Shown here: piece after piece, positions 54,137 through 64,000 of the stretch
How the letters are laid out: each line of letters begins with the position of its first letter
Position numbering within the stretch: position 1 is the stretch's first letter
From: Paenibacillus helianthi
GTDB taxonomy: Bacteria > Bacillota > Bacilli > Paenibacillales > Paenibacillaceae
Length of the DNA stretch: 64,000 nt
Direction: 5' to 3'
Assembly: GCF_001909055.1 (NCBI RefSeq)
Contig: NZ_LVWI01000002.1
Location: 372,001 to 436,000, forward strand
Notes under the pieces: generated by a model
Database searches by the model: none
The model's input: the letters and a program-made list of their open reading frames with translations, nothing else
What the model was told of the DNA's origin: nothing
Made by a program: the position numbers and the translations under genes

Positions 54137-56368
54137 TTACTTTACGGGTGGCTCTTCCTCATCAGCGGGTGCAGGAATATTCTCACCATGTTCATTCATA
54201 GGTTTTAGCGACAGCGTGACCTGTGTCTTCCCGTTCTTGGTTCCTTCCGTTTGCCCCGACACGTAACCCTCGCCATCCACTGAAATACCAACCTTGAGCA
54301 GGCTGAGCACTTCCAGTGCATCACGAAGCGACTGTCCGCGCAAATCCGGTATCACAGGCTTATCTCCCTGCTGACTCAGCAGATAGATGCGCTGACCTAC
54401 TGCCAGTAGAGTTCCTTTCTCTGGATACTGGCTGACTACATTAGTTCCTTGACCTACAGCTTCAAAATCAAAGCCCTGATCAATCAGCAGTTGTCTGGCC
54501 GCCTGTACTGTTTTGCCGGTGAGATCCGGAGTGGATCGCAGTGCGGCAGTAGTAGACTTAACGGTTTTGGACGTGCTGTCCGCAGAATTCGTGCTCACTT
54601 TTGGTACTCCCATATAAGGCAGCGCCTGCGACACAATTTCCTGGAATACCGGAGCAGCAACCGCTCCACCGCCATTCCCGCCGTTTTCACCCTGCGGCTC
54701 GTCAATAATGACGATCACCGCAATCTTGGGATTATTAACCGGCGCGTAGCCGATAAAAGAAGACAGTACCTTGTTCCGGTCATAATCCGTACCGTTGACC
54801 TTAATCGCAGTACCCGTCTTCCCCGCTACACGATACCCTTCAATGTAGGCATGCCGTCCGGTTCCCTTAACCTGATCCGCCACCACCTGCTCCAGGTAGC
54901 CGCCAGTTTCACGGGCACTCTCCTTCGAAATCACCTGACGTACCACTTCAGGCTGGGTAATGGTCTTCTTGCCGGTATTCGGGTCGGTGATTTCCTTGAC
55001 CACATGCGGAACCATCAACTTGCCGCCATTAGCGATTGCGGACACTGCCGTCAACTGCTGAATCGGTGTAACCAGCACCTTACCGTGCCCGTAGGCCAAG
55101 GTCGCATTCTCGACAGATTTGTTCTTGTCAGGGTTGACGATACCGATGGTTTCTCCCGGCAGGTCGATTCCGGTTTTTTCATTAAAGCCAAACTCATTAA
55201 TGTATTTCAGCAATCTGTCCTGACCAAGCATCTCATAGCCAAGCTTAACGAAAGCTACATTACTTGAACGCTTAACACCCTCTAAGAATGAGATTTTCCC
55301 CCAGCCTACTCTGTTGATGTCATGCAGCGGTTTACTGTATCCTTTGATGTAAATTTGACCGGATTGGAACTTATCATCTGGATTGAATAGTTTCTCCTGT
55401 ACCACTCCGGCCAACGTAACAATCTTAAAGGTTGAGCCCGGCTCATATCTGGATTTGATCGCGTGGTTATAGAAGCCTGCGGCATTCTGATTAGTATCCC
55501 AATACTCATTGGGATTAAAGGTAGGCATATTCGCCAAACCGAGAATTTCCATCGTATTGGGGTCCGCAGCTATGACACTTATACTCTTGGGCTTGTACTT
55601 GTCATATGCCTTTTGCATAGCCTCTTGGATATAGTATTGAATCGTGCTGTCTATCGTCAGTTTGATATTGCTCCCGTTAACTACAGGCTGATAAGTATCC
55701 TTGGAATTCGGAAGCTTGACCCCTTTACCGTCACTTTGATAGTGAAGTTTGCCATCAGTGCCTTTCAGCTGCTTGTCAAAATACTTCTCCAGCCCCATGA
55801 TCGCCTTGCCATCTCTGTCGGTAAAACCCAATATATGTGCGGCCAGTGTACCTTTCGGATAATAGCGTTTCTGCTCCGTTACATACCCGACACCAGTTTC
55901 ACGGATATCATGTTTTTTGCCCAATTCCTCATAAAAGGCAACCACCTTATCCTTAAGCGCCTTATCAATCTTCCAGCCCTCATTGCGGATCTCGCGGTTT
56001 TTGAGATACTTGCCAGTCTTATTATCCTTGGCCTCAATCAATGGCTTTAACTCGTCAACCGGTTTACCCAGTAGATTGTGCAAACCATCAATCACTTCCT
56101 GGCCAATCCCCTGCTCTGCAATAACCTCAGGGTTAACTACAACGGTGTATGCAGGAACATCACTGGCGAGGACGTTGCCGTTGCGGTCTTCAATCTCACC
56201 GCGGACTGCTTTGATGGTTGCAGAGTGGGCCCACTGCGAGGCCGCCTTATTCTGCCAGTACTCACCGTCCAGAATCTGGAGCCAAAACACCCGGCCGACT
56301 AAAACAAGAAAAAAGAGGGTAATACACCCTCCTATAAACAGCGTGCGAAGTTTTATTCTTTTCACCAT
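54137..56368 (-). CDS. pbpB: Class B penicillin-binding protein 2B, septal transpeptidase
   Basis: 743 residues: one N-terminal membrane segment (TLFIGGCITLFFLVLVGRVF), dimerisation domain (RGEIEDRNGNVLASDVPAY), transpeptidase with SxxK in EPGSTFKIVTL, SxN in VKRSSNVAFV and KTG in VAGKTGTAIKV, then two PASTA domains (TPDLTGKTVQAARQLLIDQG and IPDLRGQSLRDALEVLSLLK). It should pair with the FtsW-type polymerase at the septum. It lies downstream of ftsL as in Bacillus. Confidence 0.94.
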   Translation of the reverse strand: MVKRIKLRTLFIGGCITLFFLVLVGRVFWLQILDGEYWQNKAASQWAHSATIKAVRGEIEDRNGNVLASDVPAYTVVVNPEVIAEQGIGQEVIDGLHNLLGKPVDELKPLIEAKDNKTGKYLKNREIRNEGWKIDKALKDKVVAFYEELGKKHDIRETGVGYVTEQKRYYPKGTLAAHILGFTDRDGKAIMGLEKYFDKQLKGTDGKLHYQSDGKGVKLPNSKDTYQPVVNGSNIKLTIDSTIQYYIQEAMQKAYDKYKPKSISVIAADPNTMEILGLANMPTFNPNEYWDTNQNAAGFYNHAIKSRYEPGSTFKIVTLAGVVQEKLFNPDDKFQSGQIYIKGYSKPLHDINRVGWGKISFLEGVKRSSNVAFVKLGYEMLGQDRLLKYINEFGFNEKTGIDLPGETIGIVNPDKNKSVENATLAYGHGKVLVTPIQQLTAVSAIANGGKLMVPHVVKEITDPNTGKKTITQPEVVRQVISKESARETGGYLEQVVADQVKGTGRHAYIEGYRVAGKTGTAIKVNGTDYDRNKVLSSFIGYAPVNNPKIAVIVIIDEPQGENGGNGGGAVAAPVFQEIVSQALPYMGVPKVSTNSADSTSKTVKSTTAALRSTPDLTGKTVQAARQLLIDQGFDFEAVGQGTNVVSQYPEKGTLLAVGQRIYLLSQQGDKPVIPDLRGQSLRDALEVLSLLKVGISVDGEGYVSGQTEGTKNGKTQVTLSLKPMNEHGENIPAPADEEEPPVK

Positions 56369-56415
56369 AAGCCAACCTCACCAACTCTATTATTGCGATT
56401 ACCGCCAATCGCTGA

Positions 56416-56808
56416 TTAATGGTCTCCGTCAGTGGCCGTGCTGCTCAGGGGAATATAGATGGTAGAATCCTCGGAAGGTTTGACAAATCCAAGCTCAGCA
56501 GCCCTCTGGGCCACTGTCTGCTCAAGGCTCTGCTTCTCCATCTGAAACGTTGCGATATCTTTCTTGGTTGAAGCAATTTGGGCATCCAGTTTCTGCGCCT
56601 GCAGATTCAAATCGTAAATATGGACATAACGCCAAATCAGGGTGACAGCCACCAGTACGAACACACCTAGTGTCAGCATGTAGAGAAGTTTCTCCTGCAG
56701 CGGAAGCACCATGCGTCTTGTGACTACTTTTGTCTTCTCGCGGTAAAGCCTGTCTGCCTCTTCTTTTCTTTTGGGTTGAACTGCTAAGTTGCCGCGGGTA
56801 TAGGCCAT
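56416..56808 (-). CDS. ftsL: FtsL-type septal protein
   Basis: 130 residues: a basic cytoplasmic tail, one membrane segment (LLYMLTLGVFVLVAVTLIW) and an extracellular coiled coil (LQAQKLDAQIASTKKDIATF) ending in LGFVKPSEDSTIYIPL. Sequence conservation in this family is low; the call rests on topology, length and place between rsmH and pbpB. It forms the FtsL-DivIC-DivIB complex. Confidence 0.9.
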   Translation of the reverse strand: MAYTRGNLAVQPKRKEEADRLYREKTKVVTRRMVLPLQEKLLYMLTLGVFVLVAVTLIWRYVHIYDLNLQAQKLDAQIASTKKDIATFQMEKQSLEQTVAQRAAELGFVKPSEDSTIYIPLSSTATDGDH

Positions 56809-56831
56809 CTCTGACTCTCCTTTATCATTAT

Positions 56832-57785
56832 TTACAATTTTTCTGCAATCCGCAGCTTCGCTGAACGTGCACGTGTGTTCTGCTCCAGCTCTTCTTCTGA
56901 TGGAACAAACGGTTTGCGGTTAATCAGCTTCAGGGTACCTTCGGCACCGCATACACAATATGGGAAGTCGGGCGGACATGTGCATCTGCTTAAGTAGCTG
57001 CTGAAAATCTGCTTGCAAATCCGGTCCTCCAAGGAGTGAAAGGTGATCACCGATACTCTTCCTCCGGGTGCAAGGCAGCGCACTGCTGCGTGAAGCCCTT
57101 CCTCAAACGCACCCAACTCATCGTTCACCGCAATCCGGAGTCCCTGAAAACTGCGTTTCGCGGGATGTCCACCCGTTCTGCGTGCGGCTGCCGGAATGCC
57201 TTCCTTGATCAGCTCCGCCAATTCTCCCGTGCTCTCCACAGGGTGTTCTTCTCTCCGCTCAACAATCTTGCGGGCAATTCGCCGTGAGAACTTCTCTTCC
57301 CCATACTGGAAAAGCACCCGGGCAATCTCCTGTTCAGGCCAGGTATTCACTATTTCGGCTGCAGTCAGCTGAGCAGACTGATCCATCCTCATATCCAGCG
57401 GAGCATCGTGATTATAGCTGAATCCCCGTTCCCCTTCGTCAAACTGGGGCGAGGATACACCAAGATCGTATAGAATTCCATCTACTTGGGGAACGCCATC
57501 CTTTTGCGGAACAAAGGGGAGTTCCTTAAGCACTTGCTCCAGATCGCGGAAGTTGGTTTTCACCAAAACTACCTTCTCTCCGTATTCAGCGAGCCGCTCC
57601 CTAGCATTCTCCAGCGCCCAATCATCCTGATCCAGACCAATCAATCGGCCCTCGCCGCTGAGCTTACTGGCAATTAGAGAACTATGTCCCGCTCCGCCAA
57701 GTGTGCAATCCACGTAGATGCCATCCTTCTTGATGTGCAGCCCTTCTGTCGCTTCTTCCTTAAGCACCGTGATGTGGTGAAACAA
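56832..57785 (-). CDS. rsmH: 16S rRNA (cytosine-1402-N4) methyltransferase
   Basis: 317 residues using S-adenosylmethionine (SAM). SAM motif [18 protein letters not shown] near residue 27, catalytic-region [35 protein letters not shown] and [22 protein letters not shown] is followed 7 bases later by TTG at 57785, giving the normal N-terminus [11 protein letters not shown]; the longer frame upstream has no site. It is the second gene of the mra operon. Confidence 0.95.
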   Translation of the reverse strand: MFHHITVLKEEATEGLHIKKDGIYVDCTLGGAGHSSLIASKLSGEGRLIGLDQDDWALENARERLAEYGEKVVLVKTNFRDLEQVLKELPFVPQKDGVPQVDGILYDLGVSSPQFDEGERGFSYNHDAPLDMRMDQSAQLTAAEIVNTWPEQEIARVLFQYGEEKFSRRIARKIVERREEHPVESTGELAELIKEGIPAAARRTGGHPAKRSFQGLRIAVNDELGAFEEGLHAAVRCLAPGGRVSVITFHSLEDRICKQIFSSYLSRCTCPPDFPYCVCGAEGTLKLINRKPFVPSEEELEQNTRARSAKLRIAEKL

Positions 57786-57825
57786 GCTGCATCCCTCCAG
57801 GGCAGTATTCGAATATTTGTATGTG

Positions 57826-58263
57826 TTATAGATCGAAGTTGAAATCAACCAATTTCTCGGCAATCTCGTTGAACGTTTCCTCTGACTGTTCGAAGTACTG
57901 CTCCCATAGCTCCTTGTTCCAGATCTCCACCCGGTTCGAAACGCCCAGAATTACACAGTCCTTATCCAGCTTGGCATATTGCCGCAAATTCCCCGGCAGA
58001 TTAACCCTGCCCTGCTTGTCCCATACACATTCGGTCGCTCCCGAGAAAAAAAAGCGGCTGAAGGCACGGGCATCCGATTTCATCAGTGAAAGGCTTTTGA
58101 GCTTTTGCTCCATGATTCCCCATTCTTCCATGGGATAAACAAAAAGACAGGTGTCGAGGCCGCGGGTTGCCACAAAGGAGGTTCCGAGCATGTCACGGAA
58201 CTTGGCCGGAATAATGATACGGCCTTTGTCATCAATGCTATGCTGGTATTCCCCCATAAACAT
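57826..58263 (-). CDS. mraZ: MraZ transcriptional regulator
   Basis: 145 residues with two SpoVT/AbrB-like half-domains: [20 protein letters not shown] at the N-terminus and [20 protein letters not shown] near 78. Rings of MraZ bind repeated GTGG motifs upstream of the operon and regulate it; such repeats are present at 58291-58318. GAGGTGGGG lies 7 bases before the ATG. Confidence 0.95.
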   Translation of the reverse strand: MFMGEYQHSIDDKGRIIIPAKFRDMLGTSFVATRGLDTCLFVYPMEEWGIMEQKLKSLSLMKSDARAFSRFFFSGATECVWDKQGRVNLPGNLRQYAKLDKDCVILGVSNRVEIWNKELWEQYFEQSEETFNEIAEKLVDFNFDL

Positions 58264-58290
58264 GATTATTCCCCACCTCTAACTTCTAAT

Positions 58291-58318
58291 TCCCCACTTT
58301 GCCCCACTTTACACCACC
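58291..58318 (-). promoter_or_regulatory. MraZ operator: three GTGG repeats at 10-bp spacing
   Basis: On the minus strand GTGGT, GTGGG and GTGGG occur at 58313-58317, 58303-58307 and 58293-58297, exactly one helical turn apart, about 30-55 bases upstream of the mraZ ATG. This is the known layout of MraZ-binding motifs. A fourth GTGGGG occurs next to the ribosome site. Confidence 0.8.
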
Positions 58319-58502
58319 TAAGCATAATAGATTCGCCATTAAAAATCAAAAACCTTTTTCACGGGTGAGGTAATTTTTTCTTGTTTGTCAAGTCGGCAAG
58401 TCAAAATGGTTTCGCCTTCCTGTACAAGAGGCAATTTCAGTTAAAACGAGGAATGGAAAGATACTTTATAGTGCTCAGCAGCACATACACGTCTTACATT
58501 TC

Positions 58503-58540
58503 AAAAAAAAGTGCCCGAACCATTTACATGGCCCGGACAC
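58503..58540 (-). terminator. Terminator of ahcY
   Basis: On the minus strand GTGTCCGGGCCAT pairs with ATGGTTCGGGCAC (two G-T pairs) over a 4-base loop, followed by eight T. Confidence 0.92.
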
Positions 58541-58560
58541 CTTGTATTACGTTCTATAGG

Positions 58561-59832
58561 TTATGCTTCGAGATTCCAGCTGTCGAGATATTCGACCTGT
58601 GCCGGAGTCAGGCTGTCAATGGAAATCCCCAGGCTCTCCAGCTTGTAGCGGGCCACCTGCTCGTCCAGATCGTAAGGAACATTCTCTACTTTAACGCCAA
58701 TGCTCTTATAGTTGTCATTTACATATTTAAGCGAAAGTGCCTGCAGCGCAAAAGTGGTATCCATAATCTCAGCCGGATGTCCGTCTGCAGCACCCAGATT
58801 CACCAGGCGGCCTTCGGCAAGCAGATACAGCTTGCGGCCGTCTTTCAATTGGTACTCTTCTATATTCTTGCGTACCGTCCGCTGGGATACGGATCTTTCA
58901 GATAGTTCAGGTTTATTCACTTCAACGTCAAAATGGCCAGCGTTGCACATAATCGCTCCATCCTTCATCACATCGTAATGCTCTCCGCGGATCACATAAC
59001 GGTTGCCTGTCACGGTAACGAAGAAATCACCGCGTTTTGCGGCTTCCAGCATCGGCATCACGTGAAAGCCATCCATGTGGGCTTCGACTGCTTTTATCGC
59101 GTCCACTTCAGTAACGATTACGTTGGCACCGAGGCCCTTGGCCCGCATGGCTACGCCTTTACCGCACCAGCCGTAACCAACCACGACGACTGTTTTGCCG
59201 GCAACAATCAGGTTCGTAGTGCGGATAATCCCGTCCCAAGCGGACTGGCCGGTACCATAACGGTTATCGAACAAATATTTGCAGTAAGCATCATTGACGG
59301 CCACCATCGGGAATTTGAGAATCCCCTGTTTCTGCAATGCTTTTAGCCGGATAATACCGGTAGTGGTCTCTTCTGCGCCACCCCGGATATTCTCCATCAG
59401 GTCAGGACGCTCCGAATGCAGCAGTGTAGCAAAATCACCGCCGTCATCAATGATCAAATCCGGCTTACTTTCCAAAGCTTTGATATTCAGAGCCTTGAAT
59501 TCTTCAGGTGACGGGTTATATTTGGCAAATACCGTAATGCCGTCCTCAACCAATGCTGCACATACATCATCCTGGGTGGATAATGGATTGGAACCGGTAA
59601 TGGTTACCTCGGCACCGCCCGCTTGAACAACCTTTGCCAGATAAGCAGTTTTGGCTTCCAGGTGAAGCGTGATCGACACTTTCAAACCCTTGAACGGCTG
59701 CTCCGCTTCAAACTGCTCCCGGATCCGGTTCAATACCGGCATGTGCTGGCGAACCCAGTCGATTTTAAGATGCCCTTCTGGAGCCAGCGACATATCCGTT
59801 ACAATACTGTTTTCCTTCGACAATGAACTCAT
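58561..59832 (-). CDS. ahcY: Adenosylhomocysteinase
   Basis: Hydrolyses S-adenosylhomocysteine to adenosine and homocysteine. 423 residues. NAD site [20 protein letters not shown] near 210, substrate-domain [12 protein letters not shown] and [17 protein letters not shown], and [15 protein letters not shown] preceding the NAD domain. AGGAGG lies 7 bases before the ATG at 59832. It has its own terminator and lies between bshC and mraZ, where Bacillus has no such gene. Recycling this methylation by-product would benefit RsmH next door, but so would any methyltransferase. Confidence 0.95.
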   Translation of the reverse strand: MSSLSKENSIVTDMSLAPEGHLKIDWVRQHMPVLNRIREQFEAEQPFKGLKVSITLHLEAKTAYLAKVVQAGGAEVTITGSNPLSTQDDVCAALVEDGITVFAKYNPSPEEFKALNIKALESKPDLIIDDGGDFATLLHSERPDLMENIRGGAEETTTGIIRLKALQKQGILKFPMVAVNDAYCKYLFDNRYGTGQSAWDGIIRTTNLIVAGKTVVVVGYGWCGKGVAMRAKGLGANVIVTEVDAIKAVEAHMDGFHVMPMLEAAKRGDFFVTVTGNRYVIRGEHYDVMKDGAIMCNAGHFDVEVNKPELSERSVSQRTVRKNIEEYQLKDGRKLYLLAEGRLVNLGAADGHPAEIMDTTFALQALSLKYVNDNYKSIGVKVENVPYDLDEQVARYKLESLGISIDSLTPAQVEYLDSWNLEA

Positions 59833-59942
59833 TATGATACCTCCTGAAAGTTTTTGCGGAAAAACCGCTTCTTTGAATAGCTGGTACAGCAAAATCCGCT
59901 TCAAAAGCATAAGCCAAAAGTATTGATAGCCTAAGCTCCGTC

Positions 59943-61574
59943 TTATATATAAATCACGCGGTGGGTTCCGCTGTAATCCACAGGGATCGACATCAGCTCA
60001 TCCAGCCAGCCCGGGCCGTAACGGTTCAGATAATACATTACATTATATACTCTTTCCTGCAGCTTACCCAGCGGCATAAGAGACAGTTCAATCCGCTCCC
60101 ACTGGCGGAGCGCAGCTTCATTCTGCTTAGCCATCGCATCCTGGGCTTTGGCCTGAAGGAATGTAATCTGATCCAGAATCTTATCTTTATTGTTGGCACC
60201 CAATTTCAGAAGTCCCGCCTGAATGGAACCCAACTGTTCAATCAGCGGCTCGTACATTGCAGTGAATGCAGCCTTCGTATCTTCGAACCGGCGTTCCAGC
60301 TCCAGCTCATCCTGAGCGGCGAGCCATTTCTTTCTTTTCTCGTCCAAGCCCTGAAGAACATCGCCAAAGACAAGCTGATACTTGTCCATGTGCTTGTGCA
60401 GTGTTCCTTCCACGACAGTGAACGACATCCGCGGAATGATTAATGGCATCCGTTCACCCACTACCTCGAACGCAGGCTGCGGAATGGCCCAATAGGCGAT
60501 TTCACCCTGACCAAGCACCGTCGCAAGTACTGGCAGCACATAATCCTGCATGAGCGGTCTCGTCAGCACATTATTACTAAACCGTTCAGGATGAGTCTCT
60601 AGCTGCTCCAGCAATTCTTCACGCGAAAAGGAAACCATACCCTTCCGGTCGGTGAATCTGCCTTCCTCTTTGTGGAGCAACAGGCGTGCACCTTGATGTA
60701 TATAGAAAAGATTGGCCCCGCCAGCCGTCACAGCAGCCTGAAGCTCATACCCACTATCCGTAATCCTTCCAGCCGCCGTATGATACGCGGATTCCAATTC
60801 ATCGTTGTGTTCAATCAAAGATTTGAACATTGGGGCTTCGAGCTTACGCAGCCCCGGATCGGCGGAATCCAGCAGAATGAGACCAAATCTGCCGAACAGC
60901 GAACCGATCAGCTTCGCAAAAGCTTCACTCATGCTGTATCCCTCAGCCGAAGAGTCGCGGATCACTTCCATAATCTGTGGCTTGAATTCACTTTCCTGCA
61001 GCAAGTCATCCAATTGTCCGGTGATTTGCAGCCAGCTTTCTTCCTCTACCTTGATTGCGCTGACAGAAGAACGAAGCTCATCTGCCTTATCCAGCTTAAG
61101 CCTGGTGATCTCCCCTGTGCGGTTCAATACATAGGTATGATTGACCTCATCCCAGTCATGATCCTCACCTGCGATCCAAAATAGCGGAACCACAGGCCGT
61201 CCGAGCTGCGCTGCCGCTTCCTTTGCGGCCTGAATCGTAGTAATTGCCTTGTAAATCACAAACAACGGACCCGTAAACAAGCCGCTCTGCTGGCCGCCGG
61301 TAACGACCAAAGTCCCTTGCTGTTCCAGAAGAGCCAGGGACTCCATCACTGCAGGGTGAGGATTCAATTCCAGATTATATTGTCGTAAACATTCAGCAAT
61401 CCCTGCACGGTCAGCGCGGAGCTCTTCAGTGCTGTCCAGCCAGGCTGCACGTTCTGTTCTGCTGTCTACATTACGGAAATCTCCACCATACAAATGTCCT
61501 ACCTTTTCATAATGATGTATATAATCGCGGGCTAGTGCCGATCCGCCCGGGAGTGGTTCGGGGTTTACATTCAT
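59943..61574 (-). CDS. bshC: BshC, putative cysteine-adding enzyme of bacillithiol synthesis
   Basis: 543 residues. Family landmarks: [24 protein letters not shown] near 95, [21 protein letters not shown] near 130, [19 protein letters not shown] near 385, a long coiled coil at about 420-500 and the end [12 protein letters not shown]. It is believed to add Cys to GlcN-malate, giving bacillithiol, the main thiol of many Firmicutes. AGGAGG is 9 bases before the ATG at 61574. Confidence 0.95.
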   Translation of the reverse strand: MNVNPEPLPGGSALARDYIHHYEKVGHLYGGDFRNVDSRTERAAWLDSTEELRADRAGIAECLRQYNLELNPHPAVMESLALLEQQGTLVVTGGQQSGLFTGPLFVIYKAITTIQAAKEAAAQLGRPVVPLFWIAGEDHDWDEVNHTYVLNRTGEITRLKLDKADELRSSVSAIKVEEESWLQITGQLDDLLQESEFKPQIMEVIRDSSAEGYSMSEAFAKLIGSLFGRFGLILLDSADPGLRKLEAPMFKSLIEHNDELESAYHTAAGRITDSGYELQAAVTAGGANLFYIHQGARLLLHKEEGRFTDRKGMVSFSREELLEQLETHPERFSNNVLTRPLMQDYVLPVLATVLGQGEIAYWAIPQPAFEVVGERMPLIIPRMSFTVVEGTLHKHMDKYQLVFGDVLQGLDEKRKKWLAAQDELELERRFEDTKAAFTAMYEPLIEQLGSIQAGLLKLGANNKDKILDQITFLQAKAQDAMAKQNEAALRQWERIELSLMPLGKLQERVYNVMYYLNRYGPGWLDELMSIPVDYSGTHRVIYI

Positions 61575-61775
61575 GTGCAATTGCCTCCTGTTCTACTGTA
61601 ATGCTATATGTAATCACTGAGTCGGGTAAACTCTTTATGATTGTATCCAAAGTTAGGGGTGGCGTCAAAGAATCCCTCTGTTCATCAAATTTGCAACAAA
61701 AGAACAACAACATCCAGCTGCCGTTATTACAATACTCTCATATTTCATGTCCTGTCCAGCAGTCGGCTGCTGACG

Positions 61776-61807
61776 AAACAATAGGCGAGAGCTGAACGCT
61801 CCCGCCT
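61776..61807 (-). terminator. Terminator-like hairpin after oppF
   Basis: On the minus strand AGGCGGGAGC pairs with GCTCTCGCCT (one mismatch) over a 5-base loop, followed by ATTGTTTC. Confidence 0.55.
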
Positions 61808-61855
61808 AAAGTATACTTCGCTAAAATATATTACAATAAGACTGCATGTATATTC

Positions 61856-62776
61856 TCATGCGTATTGCTTGGCTACAAAGTGGCCCTTCGAGACTTCAAC
61901 CAATTCAAAATCACTGTCATTGGTTTTTTCCCCTGCTGCATAAATGGGGCTACCCAATTCATCATGCAGATGAATACGTTTCTTGTTCGCTTCAACCTCC
62001 GGATCCGGTACTGGAATCGCCGACAACAGCGACTTCGTATACGGATGGATAGGATTGGCGTACAGTTCTTCACTCTCTGCCAGCTCAACCATTTTACCCA
62101 GGTACATAACAGCTACACGGTCACTGATATGCTTAACCATGGACAGGTCATGCGCGATAAAGAGATACGTAAGTCCAAGGCGGTCCTGCAGTTCTTTCAG
62201 CAGGTTGACCACCTGTGCCTGAATGGACACGTCCAGTGCGGAGATCGGCTCATCGCAGACGATGAATTTTGGATTAACCGCCAGTGAACGGGCGATTCCG
62301 ATACGCTGGCGTTGTCCGCCGGAGAATTCATGTGGATAGCGGGTTGCGTGGTCATGGTTGAGTCCAACCATATCCAGCAGCTCTTCAATCCGTTTTTTGC
62401 GTTCCGCACGGCTTCCGGCCATACCATGGATATCCAGTGCCTCACCGATGATATCCGAAACCGTAAAGCGCGGATTCAGCGACGCATACGGATCCTGGAA
62501 AATCATTTGCATATCACGGCGCATAGCCTTCATTTTGCCCGGAGGCAATTTGTAGATATCTGTACCGTTGTATTTCACACTGCCAGCAGTGGGTTCGTAA
62601 AGACGAAGCACTGTCCGGCCGGCAGTTGTTTTACCACATCCGGACTCCCCTACCATACCCAGGGTTTCGCCTTCGCGAATCGTGAAATTAATATTATCAA
62701 CAGCCTTAAGAACTTTGCCCTTGCCTACATTAAAATACTTCTTAAGACCTTCAACTTCAATCAGGTTCTTACTCAA
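61856..62776 (-). CDS. oppF: Oligopeptide/dipeptide ABC transporter ATPase, OppF type
   Basis: 306 residues. Walker A GESGCGKTTAGRT near 44, Q-loop MIFQDPYASLNPRF, signature FSGGQRQRIGIARSL, Walker B FIVCDEPISALDV, and the oligopeptide-transporter C-terminal extension (HPYTKSLLSAIPVPDPEVE). The start is TTG at 62776, overlapping the oppD stop (TTGA), with AAGGAGG upstream inside oppD. Energises peptide or nickel uptake together with OppD; substrate not readable. Confidence 0.92.
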   Translation of the reverse strand: MSKNLIEVEGLKKYFNVGKGKVLKAVDNINFTIREGETLGMVGESGCGKTTAGRTVLRLYEPTAGSVKYNGTDIYKLPPGKMKAMRRDMQMIFQDPYASLNPRFTVSDIIGEALDIHGMAGSRAERKKRIEELLDMVGLNHDHATRYPHEFSGGQRQRIGIARSLAVNPKFIVCDEPISALDVSIQAQVVNLLKELQDRLGLTYLFIAHDLSMVKHISDRVAVMYLGKMVELAESEELYANPIHPYTKSLLSAIPVPDPEVEANKKRIHLHDELGSPIYAAGEKTNDSDFELVEVSKGHFVAKQYA

Positions 62777-63768
62777 ACGAACTGCACCTCCTTGGCCATC
62801 GAATGCAGATTCCAGCAACGCGCCATGTGCGTTTCACTGAATTCTGTTGCACCGGGATCGATTTGTTCGCAGACATGCATCGCTTCACTGCAGCGCGCTG
62901 TGAACGGACAGCCGACCGGCGGTTTGATCAGATCCGGGGGAGTACCGATGATCGGGATCAACGGCTCGCCCTTCTTTTGGTCCAGACGCGGCATCGACCG
63001 CAGCAATCCCTTGGTATACGGATGCTGCGGATTTTTAAAGATTTCCCATCTGGTTCCGGTTTCCACTACTTCACCAGCATACATGACGATGACCCGGTCA
63101 CACATTCCGGCAACAACGCCGAGGTCATGTGTAATCAGTATGATGGAGGTCCCGAGCTTTTGCTGCATATCTTGCATAACTTCCATGATCTGCGCCTGAA
63201 TCGTTACGTCAAGCGCCGTTGTCGGCTCGTCTGCAATGAGCAGAGCCGGGCGGCAGGCCAGGGCAATAGCGATCATTACACGCTGGCGCATCCCGCCGGA
63301 GAATTCGTGGGGATATTGGTTAAAGCGAGCCTCCGCATTTTTGATGCCTACGAGCTTCAGCATCTCGATACCTTGCTCTTTCGCTTCGGCCGCTGACATT
63401 TTCTGATGTTTGATCAAAACTTCGGTTATCTGTTTGCCCACCTTGATCGTTGGGTTCAAAGAAGTCATCGGGTCTTGAAAGATCATGCCAATATCTTTGC
63501 CGCGAATCGTTTCCATTTGCTTCATGCTTTTGTCCAGCAGATTCTGTCCTTGAAAAATAATCTCGCCCTTCTTCACCCGGGAAGGCGGGGTAGGAATAAG
63601 CCGCATAATCGATTGTGCAGTAACACTTTTGCCGCTGCCGGATTCACCGACGATGGCTACTGTTTCACCTTTACCTACTTCAAAATTCATACCACGGACA
63701 GCTTGTACTTCTCCGCCTTTTACAAAAAAGGAAACATGCAGATCCTTGACTTGCAGAATGGGTTCCAT
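62773..63768 (-). CDS. oppD: Oligopeptide/dipeptide ABC transporter ATPase, OppD type
   Basis: 331 residues. Walker [14 protein letters not shown] near 35, Q-loop [13 protein letters not shown], signature [15 protein letters not shown], Walker [14 protein letters not shown]. The C-terminal Cys-rich stretch [15 protein letters not shown], typical of OppD/DppD iron-sulfur-cluster regions, is present. AGGAGG lies 8 bases before the ATG at 63768; an adjacent ATG at 63771 is an alternative. Confidence 0.92.
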   Translation of the reverse strand: MEPILQVKDLHVSFFVKGGEVQAVRGMNFEVGKGETVAIVGESGSGKSVTAQSIMRLIPTPPSRVKKGEIIFQGQNLLDKSMKQMETIRGKDIGMIFQDPMTSLNPTIKVGKQITEVLIKHQKMSAAEAKEQGIEMLKLVGIKNAEARFNQYPHEFSGGMRQRVMIAIALACRPALLIADEPTTALDVTIQAQIMEVMQDMQQKLGTSIILITHDLGVVAGMCDRVIVMYAGEVVETGTRWEIFKNPQHPYTKGLLRSMPRLDQKKGEPLIPIIGTPPDLIKPPVGCPFTARCSEAMHVCEQIDPGATEFSETHMARCWNLHSMAKEVQFV

Positions 63769-63780
63769 CATAATCACCTC

Positions 63781-63999
63781 CTATTTCTTCAGCTTAGGAT
63801 CCAGTGCATCACGTAGACCGTCACCAAAAATGTTAAAGGATAGCATGGTCAAGCTGATCAGGATAGCCGGGAACAGGAAGCGCCATGGATAATACATCCA
63901 GCCAGTCAGTGAATCACTGATCATCGAACCCAGGGAAGCGATTGGAGCCTGTACACCAAGACCGAGGAAGCTGAGGAATGCTTCAGCAAAAATGGCATT
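63781..63999 (-). CDS. oppC: ABC peptide transporter permease, OppC/DppC type, C-terminal part
   Basis: The last 72 codons of a membrane protein cut by the window edge. It reads AEAFLSFLGLGVQAPIASLG and then YYPWRFLFPAILISLTMLSF and NIFGDGLRDALDPKLKK. The EAFLSFLGLG box and the GDGLRDxLDP ending are characteristic of the OppC/DppC permease family. It is immediately upstream of oppD in the same operon. Confidence 0.92.
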   Translation of the reverse strand, partial: NAIFAEAFLSFLGLGVQAPIASLGSMISDSLTGWMYYPWRFLFPAILISLTMLSFNIFGDGLRDALDPKLKK

Positions 64000-64000
64000 T

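Overview
The window reads as a chromosome segment of an endospore-forming Gram-positive rod, most likely Paenibacillus or a close relative. Evidence: sporulation genes (sigE, sigG, spoIIGA, spoVD- and spoVE-type genes), the bacillithiol gene bshC, an LL-diaminopimelate aminotransferase, strong AGGAGG-type ribosome binding sites with several TTG/GTG starts, a PyrR attenuator, an ileS T-box leader, and the Bacillus-type order sigE-sigG-ylm-divIVA-ileS-lspA-ylyB-pyr. The genus is inferred from gene order and style; no database was searched.

Layout. (1) 1-4.1 kb, plus strand, AT-rich: the right end of a cluster cut by the window edge: a GNAT/FemAB-like transferase, a DegT-type sugar aminotransferase, a nucleoside-deoxyribosyltransferase-fold hydrolase and UDP-glucose 6-dehydrogenase. 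(2) 4.1-8.9 kb: a decayed mobile island with two broken tyrosine recombinases, a RelA/SpoT-domain protein ending in 45-bp tandem repeats, and several frameshifted small genes. It ends beside tRNA-Ile2(CAT) and tRNA-fMet(CAT). (3) 9.2-11 kb: a 54-residue ORF and an orphan solute-binding protein. (4) 11.2-20.5 kb, minus strand: pyrR-pyrB-pyrC-carA-carB-pyrF-pyrE with promoter, PyrR attenuator and terminator; no pyrP, pyrK or pyrD. (5) 20.5-26.4 kb: a small membrane protein and lipoprotein, dapL, rluD-type, lspA, yteA and a DUF5665-type gene. (6) 26.5-32.6 kb: ileS, a roughly 620-bp inverted-repeat-bounded element containing five 49-bp tandem repeats, the T-box leader and promoter, divIVA, ylmH, yggT. 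(7) 32.6-38 kb: sepF, ylmE, pgeF, ylmC, sigG, sigE, spoIIGA. (8) 38.3-39.3 kb: an Rpn-family nuclease. (9) 39.4-58.3 kb, minus strand: the division and cell-wall cluster ftsZ, ftsA, divIB, murA, murG, ftsW/spoVE, murD, mraY, murF, murE, spoVD, pbpB, ftsL, rsmH, mraZ. (10) 58.5-64 kb: ahcY, bshC and an oligopeptide/dipeptide ABC operon running off the right edge.

The minus-strand core covers peptidoglycan precursor synthesis, septum assembly, the mother-cell and forespore sigma factors, and de novo pyrimidine synthesis. The most unusual parts are the nucleoside/sugar gene set at the left edge, the repeat-tailed RelA/SpoT protein in a decayed island, and the inverted-repeat element with a minisatellite between the ileS T-box and the ileS start codon.
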